Source: an uncultured Clostridia bacterium (GTDB taxonomy: Bacteria; Bacillota; Clostridia; Christensenellales; CAG-138). From it: DNA of 64,000 nt. Both the position numbers and the translations under genes were made by a program. The first letter of the stretch is position 1. Every line of letters begins with the position of its first letter. The stretch is from positions 6,625 to 70,624 of the forward strand of contig CAKTYT010000007.1 in the NCBI GenBank assembly GCA_934633695.1. Reading direction: 5' to 3'. Below, in pieces: positions 17,645 through 27,434 of this stretch. The notes under the pieces are model-generated. The model was not told the origin of the DNA, searched no databases, and worked only from the letters and a program-made list of their open reading frames with translations.

Positions 17645-20600
17645 TTATGCATTGATTGTACCGAGTGCAAATCTCATCAGCATGAGTGCATCCAGTGCAT
17701 CAACGTGGCCATCGCCGTTATAATCTGCTCGTGCAAGCTGTACATCGGAAAGCTGCGTGATGCCAAGAGAGTAACGGAGAACAGTCAGTGCGTCAGTTGT
17801 CGTTATTGCACCGTCGAAGTCAACGTCACCGATAAGGCCCTGTGCAGCGTAGAAAGCAACGATCGTACGATCGGAAGTAACGCCTGTATATTCGCCGTTC
17901 CAACCGATAAAATTGTAGCCTTCGTGCTCGGGTGCTTCCGGCAGAACTGCATCCTCGCCATGGGGAACGAATGCTGCGGCGATCATTTCTCCCGTAAGGG
18001 AATCGATGAAAGTGACCTGATATTGACGTTTTACGAATACAGCTTCAATGCTGTGTTCAGCAGTGATGTTTTCAAATGCATAGCTGTTCACCGCACCGAC
18101 ACTTTCACCGTCAACAATGACATCACTTATGAGCCAGCCCTCATCGGGAGTGATGGTGTAAATCGCATCGGCAAAGGTTTCGTACTCAGTCGTCCCGGGT
18201 GAAGAAATGCTTCCGCCGTCGGAGCAGGAGGCAGTTATACTGTACTGACGCTCATAAACGCTGACGAGAACAGTTTGATAGCTGTTGCAGTTGGGGTAGC
18301 TTGCAGTGAGCACTGCACTTCCCTCCGATTCAGCCGTTATGACAGCAGTATTTGCACCGGTCACTTCTGTGGAAACCGTTTCGGGGGCAGAGCTTGACAA
18401 CTGAAGCTGAACGCCTCCGCCGTGAATGGTTACGGGGTCGGTGGAATGGATGTTTTCAATATTTAGCGTTTCGCCGACAAACATGTTTACGCTGTTTCCG
18501 CAATCCAGTTCTATGAGCGAGTCGCCGTTCTCAATGCTGTCGAACAAATACAGTACCGAGTTTCCTGCATAGTCACATGCCCAGACGTACAGGTAGGCAA
18601 AGGTGCCCGCTGAGAAGCCGCCGTTTGTGTGAGTACGACCTGCTGTAAGGTCAAGGTACTTTGAAGAGCTGGCAATTTCAAGGATGTCGCCGTTGAGGAG
18701 GGTTTGTCTGACCAGTTCGGAAGATGAGAGCATGCCGTTGTCCGAGAAGTAGCAGCGTACATTCCATCCTGCATATGCCCCGCTTCCGCTGAGACTAGTC
18801 TCAATGTCGATTTCGGGGACTTCCGTATCAATGTGGCAGAGGAATCCCCAACTGTTCAGATTATTGTCGGTAACGACTTCACCGCGGTACATCATTTCAC
18901 ATTCAATTGAAACATAGACTTCAGTACCGTCGGGAAGCAGATTTCCATCGGCATCGGTACCGTACCATGGGTCGAAACGGGAATACTCGTCCATGCCCAT
19001 CGGCAAGAGCTTTCCGTTCTCATCGTATGTGTAACGATTATAATCGTCAAAGGATTTCTCGTAATACACTGCTCCGGTGGTCGTGTCGGTTATCCTGTAA
19101 GTTACATGCGAAGCATTTCTGAGCAGTGAGGTGTAGACCGCTTCGATGCCGTCGCAGATGCCGTCACCGTTCGGGGAAATGTAGACCCTTGCGTCATCCC
19201 ATGCAAAGTAACCATAAAGTTCAATGGTAGGATTGAGGTTAATAGTCATGTTGTTGCCAAGGTAATGAGGTTCGCCGTTGATGGTGGTCAGAGCCATATG
19301 GGGCATGACGGTGGAGTAGTCAAGACCTGCATCCCAGAGGTTATCATAACCGAAAGTGAGATCCATGAGTGACAGTGCCGTCCAGTCGCCGTAGAAGCCA
19401 AGGAAGGGCAGGGAAAGGTTGACTCCGTCAGCTGCATCTTCAACGAGTCGAACAAAACCGTCAACATATGCACCATTTTTGTAATGTTCATCTATGTATG
19501 CCAGGTCGGCTTCAGAGAGAGTGAGGGTGATGCTTACACTTGCACTTCCGTTTGCAGGAACAGTGATGTATTCATCGCCCGACACGATGGGGTGAAGCTC
19601 ATAGGGCTTGCCGTACATAAAGTAAATAGGCTTGCCGTCACGAATCTCGCCTGCAACAGCCATTTCCGTGAGTGCAGTAAGGTCAACGGTATAGTTCTTT
19701 TGCTCGGAAGACATATTGACAACGTTAAAAATGAGGGTGTAAACGCCTATCATTTCGGGGTCGTCACCAAGCTCAATCTTAGGTTTGCTGCAGCCGCTTA
19801 CGGTGAGGTATGCAGCGGCATTGACCGCTTTATCAAGGTTAATCAGACCTGCACCCTGGTTTCTGGGCGAGCAGGCGATACCATTGCTCGTGACCTGGCT
19901 TGCAGTACTCATGAGAATGGCATTTGCCATAGAATGAAGCTCTTCAGTCGTAAGGGTGGGATAATTCTGCCTGAGTGCCTGCTTGAGGAGGGCAACTGCA
20001 CCTGCGATCTGGGGAGCAGCCATACTTGTGCCGCTTGCGGTTGCGTATCTGTTATAGGCCCAAGTCGAGTATACATCGCCGCCTACGGCAGTGATTTCGG
20101 GCTTCAGTCTCAAATCTTGAGTGGGTCCCCAGCTTGAAAAAGCACTCATTTCGCCGCCGTCAACAGTGTCGAGGAAACGACTGGGTATAGTGAATACGCA
20201 CTCACCGCCCTCTGCAGCGTAATTGAGGAGGTCTGTGTAGTTCCAGTTCATACAGGTGACACAGGGCATGGCCTCATATGATTCTATCTCCATGTCCCAT
20301 GCCCAGTCATCCTCGTCGTTCCATGCAGCAACGAGCAGAGCAGCAGCACCGGCTTCAACAGCACTGTTGTAAAGTTCCTGAGTGGGGATATCTTCCGTCT
20401 CGAGGACGACTGCAAACTTGCCGTTAAGGTCGTATGCACTGAAATCATAGTTTTCGACAATGACAAATTCCAACTGCTGACCGCCGAGAACCTTGACGAG
20501 CTTATATTCGGCAGGAGCGTAGTCATACATGTCGCACTCGTACTGATCACCCCAAATTATGTCATGGCCATAATAAAGATAGTTTGTAAGGGAATTGTAC

Positions 20601-22069
20601 TTGGTGAGTGAATTGACAGAGGCAACGGTGAGGTTGCTTGCGTAACTGCCGGGAGTTCCGATAATGCCGTTATCTGGGTTCAGGGCGAGTGCAAGGTCAT
20701 GTCCCCAGCGATTGCCTGCCGAGGAGGTGCTTTCGTTGCCGGCTGAAGCGACAACGTTTATGCCTGCTGCATTCGCTGCATCAAAGATTTCAGTGATGCC
20801 TTCATCGTAATCATTACCGGCAGGACTGCCGAGGGAGAGGTTTACGGAATCAACGCCGATGAGAATAGCATCTTCCATGGCGGAGAGAATGTCGGCAAAG
20901 CTTGCCCCGTCACCATCGAAAACTTTGAAAATGACAAGCTGTGCTTCGGGGGCAATGCCGTTGACGGCGGGGTTGACACCTGAATAGTTTTCGGGCTCTT
21001 TTGCGGCCGCAATGCCTGCAACATGCGTTCCGTGTGCAGAAACGCCGTTAGTGTGGTTGACGTCGGCATCGTTCTGCGAGTAGTCAAAAACAAAGGGGAA
21101 TTTTGCACTTACATAGGCATTGTCGACAGTGAAGCTGCTCATCCTTTCCTCTGCTGCGAAATCGTATGCTTCGAGGAGCTCCTCAATTGACTGGCGGGTA
21201 TACCTGGGTGAAACGGGATCGGTGGAAAAACACCTGTGATCAATGAAGCATCCGGTGTCAATGATGACGATAGCAGTGCCTTCACCCTTGTATCCGCATT
21301 CCCACGCAAGGTCCGTACACTGCTGCTCGTTGCCGGAATTGAAATATTCATCGGGTTCGACGGTGTAAACGGGTGCAGCGAAAGCGGTTTTTACGCCTTT
21401 AACGGCTTTGATTTCAGCGATCTTGCTTCTCGTGGTCTTGATTGCGAATGCATTTGAGAGGAGAGAATAATTTGCTGTAAATTCAATTCCCGAAAGCCCA
21501 TCGAGACTTGATATGCGGTCGAGGATAACGCATTGCTTTTTGATAATGCTGCTGCGTGCGCTGTTGAAACGCTCGGCATTGACCGCCGCACCGAGAGTAA
21601 GATCAAACCCCTTCATTTCGCAAATGGGAGCATCATCGGTGACGACGATAATGTCAGTAATTTCGTTATAGTACTCCTCCGAATCGTCAATGAAGCTGCT
21701 GAGCTTCTCCCTGTCGCTGTCGGAACAGTTTTCACCGAGAAACTTTGCGATTTGAGCGGCATCGGTGATTTTGTAAACGGCGTATTCGTCAGTTGAATTT
21801 ACTTCGTCCTTTTCACCGAATTGTGAAAAGTCGGGGCGATCGAATTCATTGCTGACTTCAACGCGGAAAGCACCATCGGATGTGACTTCAATAAGACCAT
21901 CCATGAGACTGATTGTGGAATTGGGATAGTAGTAGCTGTAACCGTCCGATGTCGGCTCATCAATGATGTTTGTTTCACCGCTTTCGGCAACAACCGTGGG
22001 GAGTACGGCAAACAGCATTGCCGCTGTCAGCAGCAATGCGAGCATACTCTTGAGTGGGTTCTTCTTCAT
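17645..22069 (-). CDS. Secreted subtilisin-like protease (S8) with PA insert, repeats and C-terminal dockerin
   Basis: A secreted serine protease of 1474 residues. ATG 22069 is chosen because GGAGG lies 7 bp upstream and the promoter sits at 22137-22165, inside the longer frame. A signal peptide spans about 1-29. The S8 triad is Asp271 (VIIDTGC), His346 (AHGTHVAGIAA) and Ser682 (SGTSMAAP). The large His-Ser gap holds a protease-associated domain (about 500-620). Next come Fn3-like/C5a-peptidase-type regions (about 740-1130), a bacterial Ig-like segment, an InlB-type repeat (about 1350-1410) and a dockerin with two Ca loops (DVDFDGAITTTDA and DYNGDGHVDALDA). The architecture resembles streptococcal cell-envelope proteases but ends in dockerin rather than a sortase signal, implying attachment through cohesin. 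Confidence 0.92.
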   Translation of the reverse strand: MKKNPLKSMLALLLTAAMLFAVLPTVVAESGETNIIDEPTSDGYSYYYPNSTISLMDGLIEVTSDGAFRVEVSNEFDRPDFSQFGEKDEVNSTDEYAVYKITDAAQIAKFLGENCSDSDREKLSSFIDDSEEYYNEITDIIVVTDDAPICEMKGFDLTLGAAVNAERFNSARSSIIKKQCVILDRISSLDGLSGIEFTANYSLLSNAFAIKTTRSKIAEIKAVKGVKTAFAAPVYTVEPDEYFNSGNEQQCTDLAWECGYKGEGTAIVIIDTGCFIDHRCFSTDPVSPRYTRQSIEELLEAYDFAAEERMSSFTVDNAYVSAKFPFVFDYSQNDADVNHTNGVSAHGTHVAGIAAAKEPENYSGVNPAVNGIAPEAQLVIFKVFDGDGASFADILSAMEDAILIGVDSVNLSLGSPAGNDYDEGITEIFDAANAAGINVVASAGNESTSSAGNRWGHDLALALNPDNGIIGTPGSYASNLTVASVNSLTKYNSLTNYLYYGHDIIWGDQYECDMYDYAPAEYKLVKVLGGQQLEFVIVENYDFSAYDLNGKFAVVLETEDIPTQELYNSAVEAGAAALLVAAWNDEDDWAWDMEIESYEAMPCVTCMNWNYTDLLNYAAEGGECVFTIPSRFLDTVDGGEMSAFSSWGPTQDLRLKPEITAVGGDVYSTWAYNRYATASGTSMAAPQIAGAVALLKQALRQNYPTLTTEELHSMANAILMSTASQVTSNGIACSPRNQGAGLINLDKAVNAAAYLTVSGCSKPKIELGDDPEMIGVYTLIFNVVNMSSEQKNYTVDLTALTEMAVAGEIRDGKPIYFMYGKPYELHPIVSGDEYITVPANGSASVSITLTLSEADLAYIDEHYKNGAYVDGFVRLVEDAADGVNLSLPFLGFYGDWTALSLMDLTFGYDNLWDAGLDYSTVMPHMALTTINGEPHYLGNNMTINLNPTIELYGYFAWDDARVYISPNGDGICDGIEAVYTSLLRNASHVTYRITDTTTGAVYYEKSFDDYNRYTYDENGKLLPMGMDEYSRFDPWYGTDADGNLLPDGTEVYVSIECEMMYRGEVVTDNNLNSWGFLCHIDTEVPEIDIETSLSGSGAYAGWNVRCYFSDNGMLSSSELVRQTLLNGDILEIASSSKYLDLTAGRTHTNGGFSAGTFAYLYVWACDYAGNSVLYLFDSIENGDSLIELDCGNSVNMFVGETLNIENIHSTDPVTIHGGGVQLQLSSSAPETVSTEVTGANTAVITAESEGSAVLTASYPNCNSYQTVLVSVYERQYSITASCSDGGSISSPGTTEYETFADAIYTITPDEGWLISDVIVDGESVGAVNSYAFENITAEHSIEAVFVKRQYQVTFIDSLTGEMIAAAFVPHGEDAVLPEAPEHEGYNFIGWNGEYTGVTSDRTIVAFYAAQGLIGDVDFDGAITTTDALTVLRYSLGITQLSDVQLARADYNGDGHVDALDALMLMRFALGTINA

Positions 22070-22097
22070 ACTTTTCCTCCATGAAATTTTTCTGCTC

Positions 22098-22126
22098 ATT
22101 GTTGCGTAAACACGCAACAATGTTGC
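22098..22126 (-). promoter_or_regulatory. Nested palindromic operator at the subtilisin-dockerin promoter
   Basis: ATTGTTGCGT-AAAC-ACGCAACAAT (22098-22121) is a perfect 10-bp inverted repeat. It overlaps a second perfect palindrome, GCAACA-A-TGTTGC (22114-22126). The block begins 11 bp downstream of the -10 box, over or just after the transcription start, the classic position for a repressor. The binding protein is unknown; the spacing would suit a TetR-type dimer, which is a guess. Confidence 0.6.
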
Positions 22127-22136
22127 GGACAGTTGC

Positions 22137-22165
22137 ATTATAGCGTATACAATTTCCGATGTCAA
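22137..22165 (-). promoter_or_regulatory. Perfect consensus sigma-A promoter of the subtilisin-dockerin gene
   Basis: On the minus strand TTGACA (22160-22165), a 17-bp spacer and TATAAT (22137-22142). Both hexamers match consensus exactly, so strong expression is expected unless repressed at the palindromes downstream. Confidence 0.9.
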
Positions 22166-22325
22166 GAGCGATTTGCCTCCAAAAGCCGGGGAAAACATTG
22201 TGCAATTTGCATACAAAAATGCAGTTCATTCGCCTTGAACAAACTGCATGGTCATAAATGTCGGAGGCTTTAAAGTGGAAGCTTTTTCCTGCTTGCAAAC
22301 GGGGGGCGTATGCCGAAGTTGAATT

Positions 22326-22640
22326 TTATTGAGGATCAGCAATGTCAACGCTGTCAATGTCTTGCAGTACTATCTTATTTCGCCGCAGGTGGTCGATAAA
22401 CTTGTTCTTCGCAATGGTTATGAGCCATGTTCCGAATCCGGCTCGTCCGTCCGAATTAAAGCTTTCTATGCTGCAAATCATTTTAAGAAAGGTATCCTGT
22501 GTCAAATCATCCGCTAATGTTTCATTTGCGGTTGCTTTGATGAGAAAACCGTGAACGTATGGATAATAAATGCGTATCAGTTCATCGAACGCCGTTTCAT
22601 CACCGGATTGGCATCGTTTTATCAACGCAGCATCATTCAT
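22326..22640 (-). CDS. ECF-type sigma factor lacking region 4 (truncated)
   Basis: A 104-residue protein starting at ATG 22640 with AGGAGG 6 bp upstream. Sigma region 2 is complete: LIKRCQSGDETAFDEL, the -10 melting segment DDLTQDTFLK, and the DNA-contact part GFGTWLITIAKNKFIDHLRR. The chain stops with TAA soon after, where normal ECF factors (about 160-190 residues) continue through a linker into region 4, which reads the -35 box. No region 4 coding is visible in any frame before the next promoter. It could be a decaying gene or a region-2-only protein. No anti-sigma gene is adjacent. Confidence 0.7.
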   Translation of the reverse strand: MNDAALIKRCQSGDETAFDELIRIYYPYVHGFLIKATANETLADDLTQDTFLKMICSIESFNSDGRAGFGTWLITIAKNKFIDHLRRNKIVLQDIDSVDIADPQ

Positions 22641-22837
22641 AGAATTCCTCCTTTCCGTATTCATACCCTTGTACGCACAAAGTCGAAAAAAGTTGGTGTT
22701 CCGTACTCTCGATGTGATTCTAACACAAAACTCTCAAGTTTGCACTGCATAAATAAAGACTGACAATAGACAAATATTAAGGATTTTCGCCGGATGTTCA
22801 GCATATCATTAGTAGCCTTACTTGGGAGGTATGATTA

Positions 22838-23833
22838 ATGAAGCTGTCGATAACTTCTGCAGTACCGTGTTCTGTTCTTGTGTGCAGTGAAAGCACTTAC
22901 ACGGCGGGGACGAATAAAACAAGGTTTTTATTAACCGGAAATCACCATATCATCAGTCTGCTGCCAATTGGAAAATGGGAACGTCACATGGGAATTGAAC
23001 TTGACACATTGAGTCATGACAAGCAGATCAAACCAGAAACAAATGGGGATGTCTGCAATGTGATCGATTGGGGAGCGGACTCTTTTGAGCTTGTTTATAA
23101 TGGACCTGATGTCGAATGCGGGACAGATGAAATAAAACTTTTGTCATCAATGGAGATTCAAGGTGGAAGAAGAATTGAATTATTTAATGATGATGGACTG
23201 AGATTAAATGAATGCAGAGGAACGGAAATGCAAAGTTATCTGTTGACTTCGGAAAAAGGTTGGGAAACGGGAGAAATGAGTTTGCTTGACGTTGGCAGAG
23301 AACGGCTGCTGATCGTCAAAGCGAAGAACGGGTGTGGGGAAACGCTGAATGTCCTTACGCTAAGACTTGAATGTCTTAAAAATATCAGAGGGGAGCATTG
23401 CGGTGTTTCAAACGGTTATTTTTATCGTATTGATGGATTGCGTACGGTCAGAGGATATCAGAACCGCTGCTTGTTCCTTTACGATAATGGCAAAGTCGAT
23501 AAAATTTCGGAGGAAATCGGGTTTTTTACAAATAAAAAACATGAAGCCACAAAACCGGAGGATATTGCTCTTGCACTGGTTCAAAGCGTCAAATTGGGTC
23601 TGAGGGCAGAGTACCCTTTACTCACTGCGAAAGAAATATCCGAATCCATCTCCTTTGATGACTTGTGCGGTTTTTTCGGGAAATTCGAATTCTGCTCGGT
23701 CATGCCGAGAAGTCTTTGCATGGACGGTGAGGTCGTCATCGGTGTTTATAATGAAAAAAAGGGTATAATTGTACCGAAAAAATTTTCCTTCACAATTACC
23801 GAAGGAAGAATTTCAGATGTGAACGAAGAGTAG
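22838..23833 (+). CDS. Protein of unknown function
   Basis: A 331-residue soluble protein with GGGAGGT 7 bp before its ATG, so expression is likely. There is no signal peptide or membrane segment. The N-terminal half looks beta-rich with several cysteines (about 11, 17, 70, 92). The C-terminal third (about 240-331) is more helical, then ends in short strands (VVIGVYNEKKGIIVP). I do not recognise the family. It lies between the divergent sigma gene and the PHP phosphoesterase, whose start is 61 bp downstream, so a two-gene unit is possible. Confidence 0.6.
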   Translation: MKLSITSAVPCSVLVCSESTYTAGTNKTRFLLTGNHHIISLLPIGKWERHMGIELDTLSHDKQIKPETNGDVCNVIDWGADSFELVYNGPDVECGTDEIKLLSSMEIQGGRRIELFNDDGLRLNECRGTEMQSYLLTSEKGWETGEMSLLDVGRERLLIVKAKNGCGETLNVLTLRLECLKNIRGEHCGVSNGYFYRIDGLRTVRGYQNRCLFLYDNGKVDKISEEIGFFTNKKHEATKPEDIALALVQSVKLGLRAEYPLLTAKEISESISFDDLCGFFGKFEFCSVMPRSLCMDGEVVIGVYNEKKGIIVPKKFSFTITEGRISDVNEE

Positions 23834-23893
23834 AAAATTTTTTCCGGGCATGATATCATTAAGGCTGCAAAAAAAACGAACGGAGAAGGAAAA

Positions 23894-24712
23894 ATGTATG
23901 ACCTGCATACACATTCAATATGCTCTGACGGGAGCGATTCGCCGCAGAAAGTTGCGGAACTTGCATGGGAGAAAGGACTTGATCTTCTTGCCCTGACGGA
24001 TCACGACTGTACGGACGGAGTTGAGGCTGCAATGAAAAGAGCGGATGAGCTTGGGCTTTCCATGCTTGCAGGAGCGGAAATGGAGGCAAGCTACCGTGCG
24101 ACACTGCACCTGCTTACCCTCGGTATTGATTACAGGAGCAATGCTTTCAGACATTTAGTGGTGGCACAGGATGCCTTCAGACTTGAGCGGAATGAAAAAA
24201 TGGAGCGGAAACTTCGAAAAACTGACTGTAATGTTTCGGATTTTATCGATCGGAGAAGTAAATCCATAACGCGGTTTCACTATGCTGCTGCTCTTGTTAA
24301 AGCAGGTTATGCGGAAAGCATAGATGAAGCGTTTAAAAAGTATGTCGGTGAAGGCGGAACGGCATATGTGAAACAGGAAAGGTTTTCACCGGAGAAAGTG
24401 ATTCGTGCCGCAAACGATGCGGGCGGTATCGTTGTAATTGCCCATCCGATGAAGATGAAGTGCGACCCGTGCGAGCTGATTTCAGAGATGAAGCAAAAGG
24501 GTGTTTGGGGAGTTGAAGCGTATTATTCGACGGCAACAGAAGGTGAAATTGCACTCTTTTCATCACTTGCCCGTTCAAACAGTCTCTTTGTTACGTGTGG
24601 AAGTGATTATCACGGTGCAAGTCGGCCGAAATGCGAAATTGGAATCAGCTACAGGGATGTGCGTGAGCTTGCCTCTGCAAGAGAAGAACTCAACAAAGTA
24701 TTCGGTGTTTGA
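23894..24712 (+). CDS. PHP-domain phosphoesterase
   Basis: A 272-residue cytoplasmic metal-dependent phosphoesterase of the TrpH/YciV (RNase AM-like) type. The metal-binding histidines and acids of the PHP fold are visible: DLHTHS and SDG at 3-14, TDHDCTDG near 36, GAEMEA near 60, FHYAA in the middle, IAHPMK near 183, and GSDYHG near 236. Relatives remove 5' nucleotides from short RNAs or DNA or act on 3',5'-bisphosphates, so nucleotide turnover is the likely role. GGAGAAGG precedes the ATG. Confidence 0.9.
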   Translation: MYDLHTHSICSDGSDSPQKVAELAWEKGLDLLALTDHDCTDGVEAAMKRADELGLSMLAGAEMEASYRATLHLLTLGIDYRSNAFRHLVVAQDAFRLERNEKMERKLRKTDCNVSDFIDRRSKSITRFHYAAALVKAGYAESIDEAFKKYVGEGGTAYVKQERFSPEKVIRAANDAGGIVVIAHPMKMKCDPCELISEMKQKGVWGVEAYYSTATEGEIALFSSLARSNSLFVTCGSDYHGASRPKCEIGISYRDVRELASAREELNKVFGV

Positions 24713-24756
24713 AGCAAAAACGATACATGAATTCTACAAACCAGCAATTTATATAC

Positions 24757-24785
24757 TTGAAAAGTGACCTTGTCTGCTGTATAAT
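24757..24785 (+). promoter_or_regulatory. Promoter of the CotH-dockerin gene
   Basis: TTGAAA (24757-24762), a 17-bp spacer and TATAAT (24780-24785), about 120 bp upstream of the start. The leader between them shows no recognised riboswitch. Confidence 0.75.
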
Positions 24786-24906
24786 GAACTACCCATGCTC
24801 AGACGGCGGTGGTCATTTGCTGTACGATCAAGTTTACAGAGAACCTTGACGGTCTGAGAAATGGTAAATGCGATGAAAGGCCGACGTAAAGAGTCGGAGA
24901 TAAAAG

Positions 24907-27279
24907 ATGAAAACACAGACAAAAGCTTTGATATGCATGGTAATGGCAATCGTGATGCTGTTCTCAGTTGTTATCGTAATCGTTTTTCCGGGGATAACCT
25001 ATGTTTTCACCGAAAGACTTCCGAGTGAATCACCAAACCCGAAGCCGCAAAAGCAGGATAGGAAAGATACTTACATCGAAAAGTATTACGAGACATTGAC
25101 ATCAACAAAACGCACAGAGGGCAGGTTTGAGCTTGAAGTTTTCTGCTCTGATGGTGTTGAATTGACGTACGATGAAGCGGAATTCAGCGTGCTGGGAGTC
25201 AGTCAATACAATATTTTTACTTTTTCGGAGACAAAGGATCTGACCGTTACGGCAGAGTTTGAACCCGGTTGGACATACAATGAGGATTACACTTACTTTT
25301 TTAAGAGCGACAGCAGCAATGTTGAAGTAAGGAAAAATTCTGACGGCTCCATGACCTTCGTCTATCATGCGGTCGAAGGAGGAAAAGTGCGTGCGGACGA
25401 GCTGGATTGTATAGGCATATATGCCACACCGGATGAACTCCCGAAGCTCAGCATAAATGTTGACATGGAGTTCAAGGATATCAACAAGCAGGAGTGGGTC
25501 ACGGCTCAGTTCACGCTTACGAACGGAACAAAGGATTTTGAAAGTACCGATTATACCGGCATCGGTAAGGTCAAGGGAAGGGGCAATTCCTCTTGGAAAC
25601 GCCCGAAGAAGGGATATTCTATAAAACTCAGTGAACCCGCATCGCTCCTTGGAATTCCGGAAACAAAGAAATATGCGATAATTGCCAACTACGATGATGA
25701 TTCTCTCATGCGTAACTTTATAACTTACAAGGCTTCACAACTCCTTACCGGGATAAGCTATATCCCAAAGTGCGAGTTTGTTGAAGTCTACCTTAACGGG
25801 AATTATAACGGCATTTATTTGTTGGTTGAACGGATTGACGTAAGCGAGACGAAACTCAATCTCGTCGAGGGAGCCAACGGTGCGGATATCAGCGGCGACT
25901 ACCTCATTGAGAAGGATATTGATGAAAAAGTTGACTTTGAAAACGATTTGTGGTTCAATTCTCCTTACTGGGCAAACCAGAGCAGGGATTATTTTGCACT
26001 TCAGTACCCCGAAGTCGATGATAGTATTCTTAAGGATCGTTTTAAAATGTACCTCACTGAGTACATGGAGGATGTGCACCGTGCAGTAATGGGCGAAAGC
26101 GATGAAAGCTACACTCAGTACGTTGACATTGATTCATGGGTTGATTTTATCATCATGCAGGAAATAACGAAGAACATTGACGGCAATCTCAAAACAAGCT
26201 GCTACATGTACAAACTGCGTGACGACGACCGCCTGTACATGGCAACGCTCTGGGATTTTGACCGTGCATACGGCAATGCGTCATGGGATAATGCAGACCG
26301 CGATCACAACGAGTATGATGATTGCCCGGCAGGTACGGGTGTTGCGGATTTTATGACGATAAACAGCTCCTGCCCATGGTTCAAGTCGCTATACAGCAAT
26401 CACCCGGAATTCCGTGAGGCAATCAAGACTAAATATGCCCAGCACAGACAGACTATTGTACCGGAAATGAGACGGCTTATATACGAACAGGCGGCTTATC
26501 TTGGCAAGGCTTACGCAGCCAATGACGAACTATGGGGTACAAGCTTCGGCGCAGGCGTTGATGAACTTGCAAATTGGCTCAATGGCAGGGTCAACTGGCT
26601 TGACGGTCAGTGGCTTGATGATATGGCAGTGATTCCCGTGAATATCGCAGCGAATGTAGACGGCAACGGGCTTAAGTTTGATATGACATATGAGAACCAT
26701 CCGTTTATAGGAATTATGGATGGTAACAGGCACTCTGTCGTCAGCGATATTGCCGGCATGGATAATTTTGAGAGCGGATTCAGACTCGTTCTCGACATGA
26801 AGGCGGGTGAGCAGCTGACATTCGACTATAAAGTCAGCAGCGAGAAGGACTATGATAAGCTCTTTTTTAAAGTTAATGATAAAACGGAGCTAGTTGTTGA
26901 CGGAGAAGTCGGTTGGACAAGCTGCTGCTTTGTTGCTCGGGCGGATGGAAGGTATGAATTCAGATGGTTCTATAAAAAGGATTACTCCAACTCTGAAGGG
27001 AGCGATTGTGCGTGGATCGACAATATAAGGTATTCGGGTTGCGTGAATGAATACGAAAAGGGTGATGTTAATCTCGATGGAACGATAGATATGGCAGACG
27101 TTCTCCTGCTGGTCAGGTATGTAAACGGTTGTGCAATGCTCGATGACTATACCTTATCCGTTGCGGATTACAACGGCGATGGAGATATCGATGAACGGGA
27201 TGTCGAAAGCCTGTTCGATGATTTGAATGAAATGATTTCGACAACTCTCCTGAAGATAAGCGATGCTCCGGAAGAATAA
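24907..27279 (+). CDS. CotH-like protein kinase with C-terminal dockerin, exported
   Basis: A 790-residue exported protein. Residues 8-32 are a signal or anchor helix. After an unrecognised beta region (about 50-180), a CotH kinase-like domain runs from about 185 to 560. It shows KGRGNSSWKRPKKGYSIKL, KKYAIIANYDDDSLMRN and the WDFDRAYGN metal-site region. A carbohydrate-binding-like beta module follows (about 580-710), then a dockerin with Ca loops DVNLDGTIDMAD and DYNGDGDIDERD. CotH proteins phosphorylate spore-coat proteins in Bacillus, and CotH-dockerin fusions are known from cellulosome bacteria. The substrate here is unknown. Confidence 0.9.
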   Translation: MKTQTKALICMVMAIVMLFSVVIVIVFPGITYVFTERLPSESPNPKPQKQDRKDTYIEKYYETLTSTKRTEGRFELEVFCSDGVELTYDEAEFSVLGVSQYNIFTFSETKDLTVTAEFEPGWTYNEDYTYFFKSDSSNVEVRKNSDGSMTFVYHAVEGGKVRADELDCIGIYATPDELPKLSINVDMEFKDINKQEWVTAQFTLTNGTKDFESTDYTGIGKVKGRGNSSWKRPKKGYSIKLSEPASLLGIPETKKYAIIANYDDDSLMRNFITYKASQLLTGISYIPKCEFVEVYLNGNYNGIYLLVERIDVSETKLNLVEGANGADISGDYLIEKDIDEKVDFENDLWFNSPYWANQSRDYFALQYPEVDDSILKDRFKMYLTEYMEDVHRAVMGESDESYTQYVDIDSWVDFIIMQEITKNIDGNLKTSCYMYKLRDDDRLYMATLWDFDRAYGNASWDNADRDHNEYDDCPAGTGVADFMTINSSCPWFKSLYSNHPEFREAIKTKYAQHRQTIVPEMRRLIYEQAAYLGKAYAANDELWGTSFGAGVDELANWLNGRVNWLDGQWLDDMAVIPVNIAANVDGNGLKFDMTYENHPFIGIMDGNRHSVVSDIAGMDNFESGFRLVLDMKAGEQLTFDYKVSSEKDYDKLFFKVNDKTELVVDGEVGWTSCCFVARADGRYEFRWFYKKDYSNSEGSDCAWIDNIRYSGCVNEYEKGDVNLDGTIDMADVLLLVRYVNGCAMLDDYTLSVADYNGDGDIDERDVESLFDDLNEMISTTLLKISDAPEE

Positions 27280-27304
27280 CCGATTATAAAACCCATGAGA
27301 AATT

Positions 27305-27330
27305 CGGCGGTCATTAAGATCGCCGTTTTT
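27305..27330 (+). terminator. Terminator after the CotH-dockerin gene
   Basis: CGGCGGT pairs with ATCGCCG (one G-U) around a 7-nt loop, followed by five Ts. Confidence 0.85.
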
Positions 27331-27342
27331 CCTGGGGGAAAC

Positions 27343-27371
27343 TTTACTTTTGTACCTATTTCAGGTACAAT
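27343..27371 (+). promoter_or_regulatory. Putative promoter of the AIM24-family gene
   Basis: TTTACT (27343-27348), a 17-bp spacer and TACAAT (27366-27371). An inverted repeat GTACC-TATTTCA-GGTAC fills much of the spacer and overlaps the -10 box, so it may be an operator. Confidence 0.5.
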
Positions 27372-27434
27372 AGCGGCATCAATGGTATGCTTTGCCATAT
27401 GATATGTAAATAAAACAACAAACGGAGGTATTTT

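Noticed and set aside
17627..18202. Plus-strand frame over the end of the subtilisin-dockerin gene
   Set aside because: Antisense to a clearly coding dockerin region; no ribosome site.
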